Origin: Prevotella communis
Lineage (GTDB): Bacteria; Bacteroidota; Bacteroidia; Bacteroidales; Bacteroidaceae
DNA length: 64,000 bases
Direction: 5' to 3'
NCBI RefSeq assembly: GCF_022024115.1
Contig: NZ_CP091792.1
Location: 1,302,001 to 1,366,000 of the forward strand
The notes under the pieces were generated by a model. The model searched no databases. It was not told the DNA's origin and was given only the letters and a program-made list of their open reading frames with translations. Below, one piece after another: positions 48,984 through 56,403 of the stretch. The stretch's first letter is position 1, and the number at the start of each line of letters is the position of its first letter. Position numbers and translations under genes: made by a program.

Positions 48984-50114
48984 TTATTTGAGATAGGTCT
49001 TGAAGAACTCAGCCAACTTATCCCAAGGAATCATGTTCTTGGGCTGACCCTGGCCTGCTTTTTCCTCATAGCCACCGTCGTAAAGGTCACAGTGAGTAGC
49101 ATCGGGGATGATGAGCAGTTGCTTGTTCTCAGGATTGGGATTGGGTTCGCCAACGAACTTGTAGCCTTCGGCTTTACCCTCTACCATATAGTGATAGGCA
49201 GCCTCGCCAAAGTAGCGTGAGTGGGCATCGGCACCGTGCATCACGAGAACGGCAGAGCGAATCTCATTGATGTAGTAAAGGAAACGGCTGTTGGCGTAGG
49301 CCTGAGTGCCGATGACGCGCCAACCGTCGTTAGAGTTGCCTGAGCGCTTGTGATAACCACGTGAAGTCTTGTAGTAGTCGTAGTAGTCGTGCACAAAGTT
49401 GGGAGCCTGTGGTGGAACGGTGTCCAGTACACCGCCAGCCATAGCATTGGGGTCTGCCAAACGCTGTTTTGAGAGGTTCTCGCGGTTTCTGTGGCGCCAC
49501 TGCTCGTTGTCGAAAGCATCGTTGTAGTCGTTTCCGCTGACACGGGTCATATCATACATTGTTGAGGCTACAGTAGCCTTGATGCGTGTGTCGGCAGCGG
49601 CAGCATTCAGGGCAATGCCTCCCCAACCGCAGATGCCGATGATACCTATCTTCTCGGCATCTACATAGTCCTGCTTCGACAGGAAATCGACAGCAGCCAT
49701 AAAGTCCTCGGTATTGATGTCGGGCGAAGCTGTACGACGCGGTTCACCGCTGCTCTCACCTGTATAGGAAGGGTCGAAAGCCAGTGCCACAAAACCACGC
49801 TCTGCCATCTTCATGGCATAGAGTCCGCTACACTGCTCCTTCACTGCTCCGAAAGGCCCAGAGACGGCGATGGCCGCCATCTTACCTTTGATATCTTTCG
49901 GCGTATAAAGGTCTGCCGCCAGCGTCAGTCCATACTGTGTCTCAAACGTCACCTTCTTGTGGTTCACCTTCTCGCTCAGCGGAAACACCTTGTCCCACTC
50001 CTGCGTCAATTCCAACTTATGTTCCATATCGTTATTAGTTGTTCGTTTGTTACTGTTTGTGCAACCTGCCAGCATTCCGACCAGCACCATTGCAGCTAAA
50101 AATGTTCGTTTCAT
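48984..50114 (-). CDS. Lipoprotein alpha/beta hydrolase (dienelactone hydrolase-like)
   Basis: 376 residues. MKRTFLAAMVLVGMLAGCTNSN has a lipobox (LAGC). The alpha/beta hydrolase fold shows AAIAVSGPFGAVKEQ, ALAFDPSYTGES, the nucleophile elbow IGIIGICGWGGIAL where Cys replaces Ser as in dienelactone hydrolases, the acid VLVMHGADAHSRYFG and the base DATHCDLYD. This type occurs in many Bacteroidetes beside redox genes, with no fixed substrate. It is the last gene of the minus-strand redox cluster; the preceding DUF362 gene ends 45 bases away. The in-frame ATG at 50138 is 24 bases further upstream and adds no signal feature. Confidence 0.85.
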   Translation of the reverse strand: MKRTFLAAMVLVGMLAGCTNSNKRTTNNDMEHKLELTQEWDKVFPLSEKVNHKKVTFETQYGLTLAADLYTPKDIKGKMAAIAVSGPFGAVKEQCSGLYAMKMAERGFVALAFDPSYTGESSGEPRRTASPDINTEDFMAAVDFLSKQDYVDAEKIGIIGICGWGGIALNAAAADTRIKATVASTMYDMTRVSGNDYNDAFDNEQWRHRNRENLSKQRLADPNAMAGGVLDTVPPQAPNFVHDYYDYYKTSRGYHKRSGNSNDGWRVIGTQAYANSRFLYYINEIRSAVLVMHGADAHSRYFGEAAYHYMVEGKAEGYKFVGEPNPNPENKQLLIIPDATHCDLYDGGYEEKAGQGQPKNMIPWDKLAEFFKTYLK

Positions 50115-50159
50115 GTTGTTTGTTAATTGATAGTTCAAACCTCTCAGTCGAGAGCGGTG

Positions 50160-51143
50160 CTACTTCAGATTTACCAACTCATACTTCTTGGAGCCAAGGC
50201 CAATCTGGGCTGCATGGTCGATAGTGTGTGTACCATGCTGCTTGTCGATGCGCTTGAGCAGGTCGGTAGGGTCGTTCTTGGCCGTCACCTTCTGCTGATT
50301 GATGATGTCGATGCAGGCCTGGTCGAGCGCTACAGGGTCAGTAGAGGCAAGGATGCCGTAGTCTTCAAGTTTCACAGGTTCGGGATGATCCACGCAGTCG
50401 CAGTCTATTGACATGTTGTTCATCACGCTGATGTAGATGATGCCCTGCTTCTTGTTGAAGTAGTTCACCACAGCTTGCGCGGCAGCTGCCATACTTTCGA
50501 GGAATCCGTCCTGATTACCGATGAACTCTGGTGTCCACAACTTGCCCATATCCAGTTTCTCCATCTTGCCGGCAGAGTGGATGTAAGCCTTGCCGTTCTG
50601 ACTAGCACAGCCGATAGAGAGATTTTTCAGCGCACCGCCATAGCCTCCCATAGGATGCCCCTTAAAGTGATTGAGGGCAATCATGAAGTCATAGTTAGCT
50701 ATGTGGCCTCCTACAATGTCGTACTTGATGTGCGTTTGATCCTTTACGGGGATGCGGATTTCATCATATTCGTCCATGATATCTACAGGGAAATATTTCG
50801 TGAAACCGTGACGCTCAATCACTTTCCAATGATTCTCCGATGTGTTGCGGTCATCCTTCTTGTCGGCAGGCGAGTTGCCGTATGCGGTGTTACATTCCAC
50901 GATGGTGCCATCCACCTCGAATATCAGGTTCTTCACCAGTTCCGGCTTCAGGTAGTTAGGGTTGCTACCCTCTCCAGTACTCATCTTAACGGCCACGCGT
51001 CCCTTAGCGGGAACACCCAAGGCTTTATAGATTCTCACCAACGACTCAGGACTGATTTCTCTTGTCAGATACACCTTTGACTGTGCGAAAGCAGCTGCCG
51101 ATGCCACCAGCATCAATGCAACAATTGTTAATGTCTTCTTCAT
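50160..51143 (-). CDS. DUF362-domain exported protein
   Basis: 327 residues with signal peptide MKKTLTIVALMLVASAAAFAQ. The body matches DUF362: GRVAVKMSTGEGSNPNYLKPELVKNL, DGTIVECNTAYG, GHIANYDFMIALNHFKGHPMGGYGGALKNLSIGCAS and VDHPEPVKLEDYGILASTDPVALDQACIDII. DUF362 proteins are linked to iron-sulfur or redox metabolism, but the reaction is not established. Here no ferredoxin-type Cys cluster is obvious. It is in a run of redox genes on the minus strand, which supports a redox role. Confidence 0.85.
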   Translation of the reverse strand: MKKTLTIVALMLVASAAAFAQSKVYLTREISPESLVRIYKALGVPAKGRVAVKMSTGEGSNPNYLKPELVKNLIFEVDGTIVECNTAYGNSPADKKDDRNTSENHWKVIERHGFTKYFPVDIMDEYDEIRIPVKDQTHIKYDIVGGHIANYDFMIALNHFKGHPMGGYGGALKNLSIGCASQNGKAYIHSAGKMEKLDMGKLWTPEFIGNQDGFLESMAAAAQAVVNYFNKKQGIIYISVMNNMSIDCDCVDHPEPVKLEDYGILASTDPVALDQACIDIINQQKVTAKNDPTDLLKRIDKQHGTHTIDHAAQIGLGSKKYELVNLK

Positions 51144-51177
51144 ATCTTATGCCTTTATATGTTTATATTCTTGGGTG

Positions 51178-52221
51178 TTATTTTGAGAGAGCATCGTACT
51201 GTTCGTTACTAACAGCCTCACACCACTCGTTGCTTGCTCCTTCCTGAATATCCTTATGATAGGTGAGATGCTGAAGCCATGAACCCTTCTGCGCTCCATG
51301 CCAATGCTTTACTTCTGCTGGAACAGCAATGACAGTGCCGGGAGTAAGCTCTTGCGGCTCCTTGCCCCATTCCTGATACCAACCGCGACCGGCTACACAA
51401 ATCAATACCTGCACCTGCTTGTGGTGGATGTGCCAGTTGTTACGGCAACCTGGTTCAAAGGTGACATTTATCACACCACCACCGACATCTGCCAGATAGC
51501 TCTGACCAATGAAATACTTTCCGTAGGGATTTGGCTCACCCTTGGGCCACTTGGTGCTTAGAGTGTAGCCCTCGTTGCAGAGCCAAGTGCACAGTTCATC
51601 GACGAGCTGCTGACTATTTCCCATATTTACGGCACCCTGCTTGTGGGCAGCGAGTTGTGGTGCTACGCCCTCAAGACCACTCAGGGCTGCTACGGTTACT
51701 ATTTCGCGATCGGCAGCAGAGAGTTGGTCACCAGCAAAGATGTCACCAAAGAGGTGCGACTTTAGGTAGTAGTCGTCCTGCGGACAGAATTCATAGTTGA
51801 AAGGCTTTCCTGAGAGCTGCGTCTGGTTCTTGGTGCCCAGTTCGTAGGCCTTTTTGGCATCATCCCACTCAGCAGGACGCTTCCAAGGCTTTCCTTCCTG
51901 CCAATTCGCCTGCTTGCTTTCCAAAACCTTACTCAAAACTCCCAGCGCATTCAGACTTCGTGGGAAACCTGTGTAGGCATAGAGTTGCGAGAAAGCCTCC
52001 TTCAGTTCGTTGATGGTTACACCACCATCGAGAGCCTTTCGTACGGCAGGCTCCAAGCGATTCATGTCACCCTGTGCCATCAGGCAGGCACATGCTGCCA
52101 ATCCCTTTTGACGCTCCGTCAGCGTCATTCCCGACGTGCCGTCGCCTACCCGTTGCATTTGTGCATTTGCTGTTACCATAGTCATCATCATGATTAATAG
52201 AGCAAAAAATAATCTTCTCAT
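51178..52221 (-). CDS. Carboxymuconolactone decarboxylase-type domain fused to cupin, exported
   Basis: 347 residues from MRRLFFALLIMMMTMVTANAQ (signal peptide); MKRSLY at 52239 is an alternative start. Two CMD-like segments (LTERQKGLAACACLMAQGDMNRLEPAVRKALDGGVT and LSAADREIVTVAALSGLEGVAPQLAAHKQGAV), where the CxxC/Glu-type catalytic set of AhpD is only partly kept, are followed by a cupin (CRNNWHIHHKQVQVLICVAGRGW and IAVPAEVKHWHGA) with the metal-binding histidines. Such fusions are often annotated as CMD-cupin proteins and tied to detoxification or quinone handling. It belongs to the redox cluster, 34 bases from DUF362. Confidence 0.85.
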   Translation of the reverse strand: MRRLFFALLIMMMTMVTANAQMQRVGDGTSGMTLTERQKGLAACACLMAQGDMNRLEPAVRKALDGGVTINELKEAFSQLYAYTGFPRSLNALGVLSKVLESKQANWQEGKPWKRPAEWDDAKKAYELGTKNQTQLSGKPFNYEFCPQDDYYLKSHLFGDIFAGDQLSAADREIVTVAALSGLEGVAPQLAAHKQGAVNMGNSQQLVDELCTWLCNEGYTLSTKWPKGEPNPYGKYFIGQSYLADVGGGVINVTFEPGCRNNWHIHHKQVQVLICVAGRGWYQEWGKEPQELTPGTVIAVPAEVKHWHGAQKGSWLQHLTYHKDIQEGASNEWCEAVSNEQYDALSK

Positions 52222-52257
52222 ATATAAAGACCTTTTCATTCTTCTCTACTTTCTATA

Positions 52258-52794
52258 TTATATATTTTCTCCTAATTCAAAAGCCTCCTGCAGTTTGGGA
52301 TTACCCTCAATCTCACGAGGGTCATTCACACCTCCGCAGAAAAGCGTTCCTGCCAGGTGACTTTTGGGATAGCAGTCTATCCAGCCCGTCAAGCCCATTT
52401 CGGCACGCTTCGGCGTCTGCTCATCATCCTCTGCAGCCGTTGTCAGCAGATAGACGTCACGAAACGCATAATCCTGTTCATACATCGCATTCATGCGGTC
52501 TATGAGGGTCTTCATCTGTCCGCTCATCTCATAATAGTAAATTGGTGTAGCCCAACATACTACATCGGCCTCCAGTACCTTTGCCATGATGTCGTTCACA
52601 TCGTCGTTGATGACACAGCGACCCAGCTTTTGGCAACCAAAGCAGCCTTTGCAAAACTGTATATTCTTACCTACAAGAGAAATCTTCTCTACTTCGTTTC
52701 CAGCAGTCTTTGCTCCTTCAACGAATTTGTCTGCTAACATGTCGCTGTTTGAGCCGTGACGCAGACTTGTGGAAATAACTATAACTTTTTTCAT
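52258..52794 (-). CDS. Flavodoxin-fold NADPH-dependent FMN reductase
   Basis: 178 residues. MKKVIVISTSLRHGSNSDMLADKFVEGA is the FMN phosphate loop, and VVCWATPIYYYEMSGQMKTLIDRM is the second flavin-contact region of NADPH-dependent FMN reductases. Cysteines in FCKGCFGCQKLGRCV mark the variant found with iron-sulfur or multimeric flavoproteins. It overlaps the next gene upstream by ATGA (52791-52794). It probably reduces quinones or other small molecules within the cluster. Confidence 0.88.
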   Translation of the reverse strand: MKKVIVISTSLRHGSNSDMLADKFVEGAKTAGNEVEKISLVGKNIQFCKGCFGCQKLGRCVINDDVNDIMAKVLEADVVCWATPIYYYEMSGQMKTLIDRMNAMYEQDYAFRDVYLLTTAAEDDEQTPKRAEMGLTGWIDCYPKSHLAGTLFCGGVNDPREIEGNPKLQEAFELGENI

Positions 52795-53897
52795 AATATA
52801 ACTTTTTTACCATTCTTTATATATATTCCCTTAGATGGATTCTCAATCTTCACACCATTCAGGGAGTAAATTCTCCCCTCTCTAACTGGAGAGGGGTTGG
52901 GGGAGAGGCCCTTGATGCCAGTAGGCTTTGCAAGCGACAGGGTAACACTGATGTTGCTTTCGCCTGCTTTGAGGAATGTGCGAAGCTCATTTTCTGACAG
53001 TCCGTCGATATGTCCTAAACGAGTATAGCTCCAAGAGTTTGACTCGTAGAAGATGCATATGTTGCTGCCGTTATAAAGCACGATGTCTCCGGGTAGGGCT
53101 GTCATCTGCTCGTTTTTCGTTGTCAGCGATTTGCCTAAAGAACCCCATATCTCAAAATCGTTGTCGTTAAGAGTAACTGTTATGGAGGCATCCTGAAGTG
53201 CCGCAATCAACTCGCGTGTAGCTTCATTATCGACCAGTGTCGCGCTTTGCGTTTGTCCGCCGATGGTGATATATATCTTATCCATAGTAGTATTCTTTTC
53301 TGCGAAAGTCAGTGTCTTGAGCCAGTTTTCTATCAGTGTGGCACGATTACTGTGGTTGCTGGCGTTAATCCACAACGCATCACCCATCCATGTGACATTA
53401 GGCAATAGTCGTTTGGCATCATTTACCACACCGCTGATGCTACTCGAATGACTTGATACAATCATTCCAACGTGCTTTCCTGCCATCTGAGAAGCACTCT
53501 GAAAAAGGTAAGACTGCATGATGGCAGCCATCTGACTCCACCACAACGGGGTGACAATGATGATGTTCTGGTAGTCGCTGAGCGATGTCGTTACAGGGTC
53601 GATGGCTGGGTAACTGCTGACATCGTTAGGATTAGCCTTGATGGCATTCAGCAACTGAGTACCAAGGGCATAATTGTTTGCCTCGTACCTTAGTCCCTTT
53701 TCTGCAGGCTGAATCTCCAGCACGTCAGCCTCTATCTGACTGGTCAGCGTATTTACTATCTCACGGCAGTTACCTGTATAGCTGTAATATACCACAAGCG
53801 TCTTGGCTGTATTTGCAGGTTCCTCAGCCTTCACTTCGTTATCTGCGGAACAGCAGCAGAACAACATTGCTGCTAAGAATGATAAAATCTTTTGCAT
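52791..53897 (-). CDS. Lipoprotein flavodoxin plus cyclophilin-like domain with sorting-like tail
   Basis: 368 residues. MQKILSFLAAMLFCCCSADNE carries a lipobox. A flavodoxin domain (LVVYYSYTGNCREIVNTL, IIIVTPLWWSQMAAIMQSYLF) spans about 30-180, and a cyclophilin-like domain (DKIYITIGGQTQSATLVDNEAT to SYTRLGHIDG) about 200-310. Near residue 333 the peptide GLSPNPSPVREGR is encoded by an intergenic-type palindromic repeat (52873-52908). The C-terminus IYSLNGVKI...GIYIKNGKKVIL is the same tail type as the glycosidases at 21.9-28.3 kb. The gene is coupled by ATGA to the FMN reductase. Confidence 0.85.
   Translation of the reverse strand: MQKILSFLAAMLFCCCSADNEVKAEEPANTAKTLVVYYSYTGNCREIVNTLTSQIEADVLEIQPAEKGLRYEANNYALGTQLLNAIKANPNDVSSYPAIDPVTTSLSDYQNIIIVTPLWWSQMAAIMQSYLFQSASQMAGKHVGMIVSSHSSSISGVVNDAKRLLPNVTWMGDALWINASNHSNRATLIENWLKTLTFAEKNTTMDKIYITIGGQTQSATLVDNEATRELIAALQDASITVTLNDNDFEIWGSLGKSLTTKNEQMTALPGDIVLYNGSNICIFYESNSWSYTRLGHIDGLSENELRTFLKAGESNISVTLSLAKPTGIKGLSPNPSPVREGRIYSLNGVKIENPSKGIYIKNGKKVIL
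52873..52908. repeat. Palindromic CTCTCC/GGAGAG repeat inserted inside a coding gene
   Basis: CTCCCCTCTCTAACTGGAG, then AGGGGTTGGGGGAGAGG, forms an imperfect hairpin of the intergenic repeat type I associate with Bacteroidetes and lies in frame in the flavodoxin gene, between the cyclophilin-like domain and the C-terminal tail. Confidence 0.55.
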
Positions 53898-53899
53898 CG

Positions 53900-53980
53900 T
53901 TATCGTTGTTTTTTGAATATCAGTTTCATGGTCTCGGGGTCGAGTGGCTTCATGGTGGGCAGTTTCAGGTCTTTCACCAT
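53900..53980 (-). pseudogene. Short remnant frame between alcohol dehydrogenase and flavodoxin genes
   Basis: The frame ends ...MVKDLKLPTMKPLDPE, then TMKLIFKKQR and a stop, 2 bases before the flavodoxin ATG. In-frame sequence upstream extends about 18 further codons to the region of the alcohol dehydrogenase stop but lacks a good start. It looks like the C-terminal end of a lost gene, although a 26-residue peptide is possible. Confidence 0.35.
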
Positions 53981-54020
53981 GTGAAGCGTGCCCTGCTTGT
54001 ACTTTCTTAATTCAAAATTC

Positions 54021-55187
54021 CTAAAGGCTATCCTTCAGTACCTGTACAACCTCATCGCGATTCAGAATGTAGTAGCCACCCTGACAGATGGGGCAGGCAT
54101 CAGCCATTCCCTCAATCAACTCTGGCTTGGCACCACATTCGGTGATATTCATCGCCAATCCCAGTTCGCGCATCCACTGCTCCATCGTCTCCAGACCTTC
54201 CATCGCAACCTGCTCGTCGGTCTTAACCTCGGCAGAAACGCCCCATACGTTCATGGCCAGACGCTTGAACTTCTGCACGGCATCGGGCGACTTGCTGATG
54301 AGCAGACGGTAGTAGGCACCGCTGACGGCAGCGAGGGTGTGACCGTGAGTGGCATCGGTATAGGCAGCCACAGCCTGACCCAGCATGTGCACCATCCAGT
54401 CGGTGGCCTTAGCGCGGTCGATGAGCGTGTTGAGTGCCCAAGTGGCTGTCCACATGATGTTCGAACGAGCCTCGTAGTCCTCAGGATTCACGTTAGCCTT
54501 GCGGCTGCTGACGATAAGTGAGCGCATCAGTCCTTCGGCGATATAGTCGCTGGTGTTGTCGTCGGTGCCAGAGAGATACTGCTCCAGAATATGACTCATG
54601 ATGTCGTAGATACCAGCCACCATCTGATACTTGGGAACGGTGAAGGTGAAGCGAGGATTGAGGATGGAGAAGTCGGGGTTACGGAAGTTATAGAACAACT
54701 TGCGGTTCTCCGTATGGCTGGAGATAACCGAACAGCTGTCCATCTCAGAGCCAGTGCCAGCCATTGTGAGCACACAACCCACAGGAATCCAACGGCAGGT
54801 CATCGGTTGCCAGTTCTTGAAGTAATACTCCCAAGGGTCGCCATCGTACCAAGCACTTCCGGCTACGGCCTTACAGTAGTCAACGGTAGAGCCGCCGCCC
54901 ACACCAAGGATGAAATCCACATTCTCCTGGCGAGCCATGTGGGCTCCCTCTAATACCTTCTCTATAGTAGGATTGGGCATCACACCGGCTATCTCTACCA
55001 CCTCGCAGCCTGCCTTCTTCAGCTCGGCCATCACCTGATCGTAGATGCCGTTGCGCTTAATGCTGCCACCGCCATAGCAGAGCATCACCTTCTTGCCATA
55101 GTTCTTCAGTTCTTCACTCAGTTTGCTTAAAGAATCCTCACCGAAGTGCAACTTCGTAGGATTGTGGAATGTAAAATTGCCTAACAT
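54021..55187 (-). CDS. Iron-containing alcohol dehydrogenase (YqhD/butanol dehydrogenase-like)
   Basis: 388 residues. It opens MLGNFTFHNPTKLHFGED, has the NADP loop VMLCYGGGSIKRNGIYDQV and VDFILGVGGGSTVDYCKAVA, TMAGTGSEMDSCSVIS, and the metal site in GIYDIMSHILEQY and YTDATHGHTLAAV. YqhD-type enzymes reduce aldehydes using NADPH, including toxic ones such as methylglyoxal. It is the first gene of the minus-strand cluster, with a promoter (TACTTTTG, 55222-55215) and a divergent AraC gene. Substrate is unknown; aldehyde detoxification fits the neighbours. Confidence 0.9.
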   Translation of the reverse strand: MLGNFTFHNPTKLHFGEDSLSKLSEELKNYGKKVMLCYGGGSIKRNGIYDQVMAELKKAGCEVVEIAGVMPNPTIEKVLEGAHMARQENVDFILGVGGGSTVDYCKAVAGSAWYDGDPWEYYFKNWQPMTCRWIPVGCVLTMAGTGSEMDSCSVISSHTENRKLFYNFRNPDFSILNPRFTFTVPKYQMVAGIYDIMSHILEQYLSGTDDNTSDYIAEGLMRSLIVSSRKANVNPEDYEARSNIMWTATWALNTLIDRAKATDWMVHMLGQAVAAYTDATHGHTLAAVSGAYYRLLISKSPDAVQKFKRLAMNVWGVSAEVKTDEQVAMEGLETMEQWMRELGLAMNITECGAKPELIEGMADACPICQGGYYILNRDEVVQVLKDSL

Positions 55188-55214
55188 AATTATTCTGTTT
55201 TAAGTTTCTGGGTG

Positions 55215-55222
55215 CAAAAGTA
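55215..55222 (-). promoter_or_regulatory. Promoter -7 element of the redox cluster
   Basis: TACTTTTG on the minus strand, 28 bases before the alcohol dehydrogenase ATG. No perfect TTTG is seen at the usual -33 distance, as often for activator-dependent promoters. Confidence 0.6.
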
Positions 55223-55262
55223 CACATAATATATTATATAGGTATTACACAAATTGGCTGAT

Positions 55263-55313
55263 TATATACCAATTCCGCAGAAAGTGCTTAAATAACGTAA
55301 AATATATACCATT
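55263..55313 (+). promoter_or_regulatory. Repeated TATATACCA sites between the AraC gene and the redox cluster
   Basis: TATATACCAATT (55263-55274) and TATATACCATT (55303-55313) are direct repeats 40 bases apart, with a diverged inverted copy ATATAGGTAT near 55235-55245. The spacing is about four helical turns. Position just upstream of the redox-cluster promoter and the AraC gene makes them candidate AraC-type operator sites. Confidence 0.5.
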
Positions 55314-55345
55314 ATTAGATTATTTTGCGTATCTTTGCCACCAAT

Positions 55346-56239
55346 ATGAGGAATATTTTGAAGTTAGACAGCCCCAACGACTATGCTCGTTTTGTGGATG
55401 CACCGGTGTTGCACCCATTAATTAGCATCATCCATTATGACGAGCTGGCACCCTTCCGTCACAGCTTGAACAACTATGGTGTGTATGGGTTGTTCATCCA
55501 ACGACAGTTCCCCTTCAATCTCTCATACGGCATGCGGAAATTGCAGGTGAGCGATGGTTCTATCATTGCAGTGGAACCAGGACAAATAGGCGGACTGGAG
55601 GACAATGGTGAGCGCATCTCGTTAAGTGGTTGGGTGCTGCTATGGTCGCCTGAGCTGTTGCACGGCAGCGAATTGGAGCGTCAGATTGATCACTATCAGT
55701 TCTTCTCGTATTTCTTCGATGGCTCGCTGCGCATGGATCCAGACGAGTGGCTCTGCATCACGCAGTTGGTGGCTCAGATGCGACAAGAGTTGCAGGCGCA
55801 TGAGGATTCCCCTTCACTCCGAAGTGTGCTGCTGGCTTATTTGCACCTGATACTGGAATACTGCAATCGTATCTATTTGCGCCAGTTATCGGAAGAGAAT
55901 AGGGGAGAGACCGACCTGCTAAAGCGTTTCCATAACTTACTGCATACCTATTTTCGCGAGAACCGACAATTGTCGCAAGGCTTGCCCACTGTAGCCTGGT
56001 GTGCCTCCCAACTGGCTTATTCTCCCCGATACTTTGGTGACATTGTCCACAAGGCCACGGGCGGCACTGCTATCGGTTATATACATAATTATGTCATCAA
56101 TCAGGCGAAAAGTCTTTTGATGCAAGGGCATAACGTCAGCGAGACCTCCCGCCTGTTGGGTTTCGACTTTCCCCATCATTTCACCCGCCTCTTCAAGCGC
56201 ATCACGGGTCTCAGTCCGAGCCAGTTCGTTGGGAAATAA
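55346..56239 (+). CDS. AraC-family transcriptional regulator
   Basis: 297 residues from MRNILKLDSPNDYARFVDAPV. The N-terminal part is a cupin-like effector domain (about 30-130), and the C-terminal part holds the two helix-turn-helix motifs: GLPTVAWCASQLAYSPRYFGDIVHKATG and SLLMQGHNVSETSRLLGFDFPHHFTRLFKRITGLSPSQF. It is divergent from the alcohol dehydrogenase cluster, so it very likely controls it; the TATATACCA sites between them are candidate targets. A -7 element (TATCTTTG, 55330-55337) lies only 8 bases before the ATG, so the transcript would be nearly leaderless. Upstream ATG at 55325 is not used because it precedes this promoter. Confidence 0.88.
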   Translation: MRNILKLDSPNDYARFVDAPVLHPLISIIHYDELAPFRHSLNNYGVYGLFIQRQFPFNLSYGMRKLQVSDGSIIAVEPGQIGGLEDNGERISLSGWVLLWSPELLHGSELERQIDHYQFFSYFFDGSLRMDPDEWLCITQLVAQMRQELQAHEDSPSLRSVLLAYLHLILEYCNRIYLRQLSEENRGETDLLKRFHNLLHTYFRENRQLSQGLPTVAWCASQLAYSPRYFGDIVHKATGGTAIGYIHNYVINQAKSLLMQGHNVSETSRLLGFDFPHHFTRLFKRITGLSPSQFVGK

Positions 56240-56371
56240 TCATCTGTCGTTATTATTGCGACATTTCTCAATGTGGCTGTTCTCATCAATATGGTTGCTT
56301 CCAAAATAAGGTATGTTTCATCACAAATACAAATATATAAGTGCAAATTTACTTTTTTGCGATTTATTTTG

Positions 56372-56379
56372 TAAATTTG
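56372..56379 (+). promoter_or_regulatory. Promoter -7 element of the antiporter gene
   Basis: TAAATTTG, 24 bases before the ATG at 56404; the -33 element is not clear. Confidence 0.5.
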
Positions 56380-56403
56380 CACACTGAAATATATGTGATA
56401 TTG

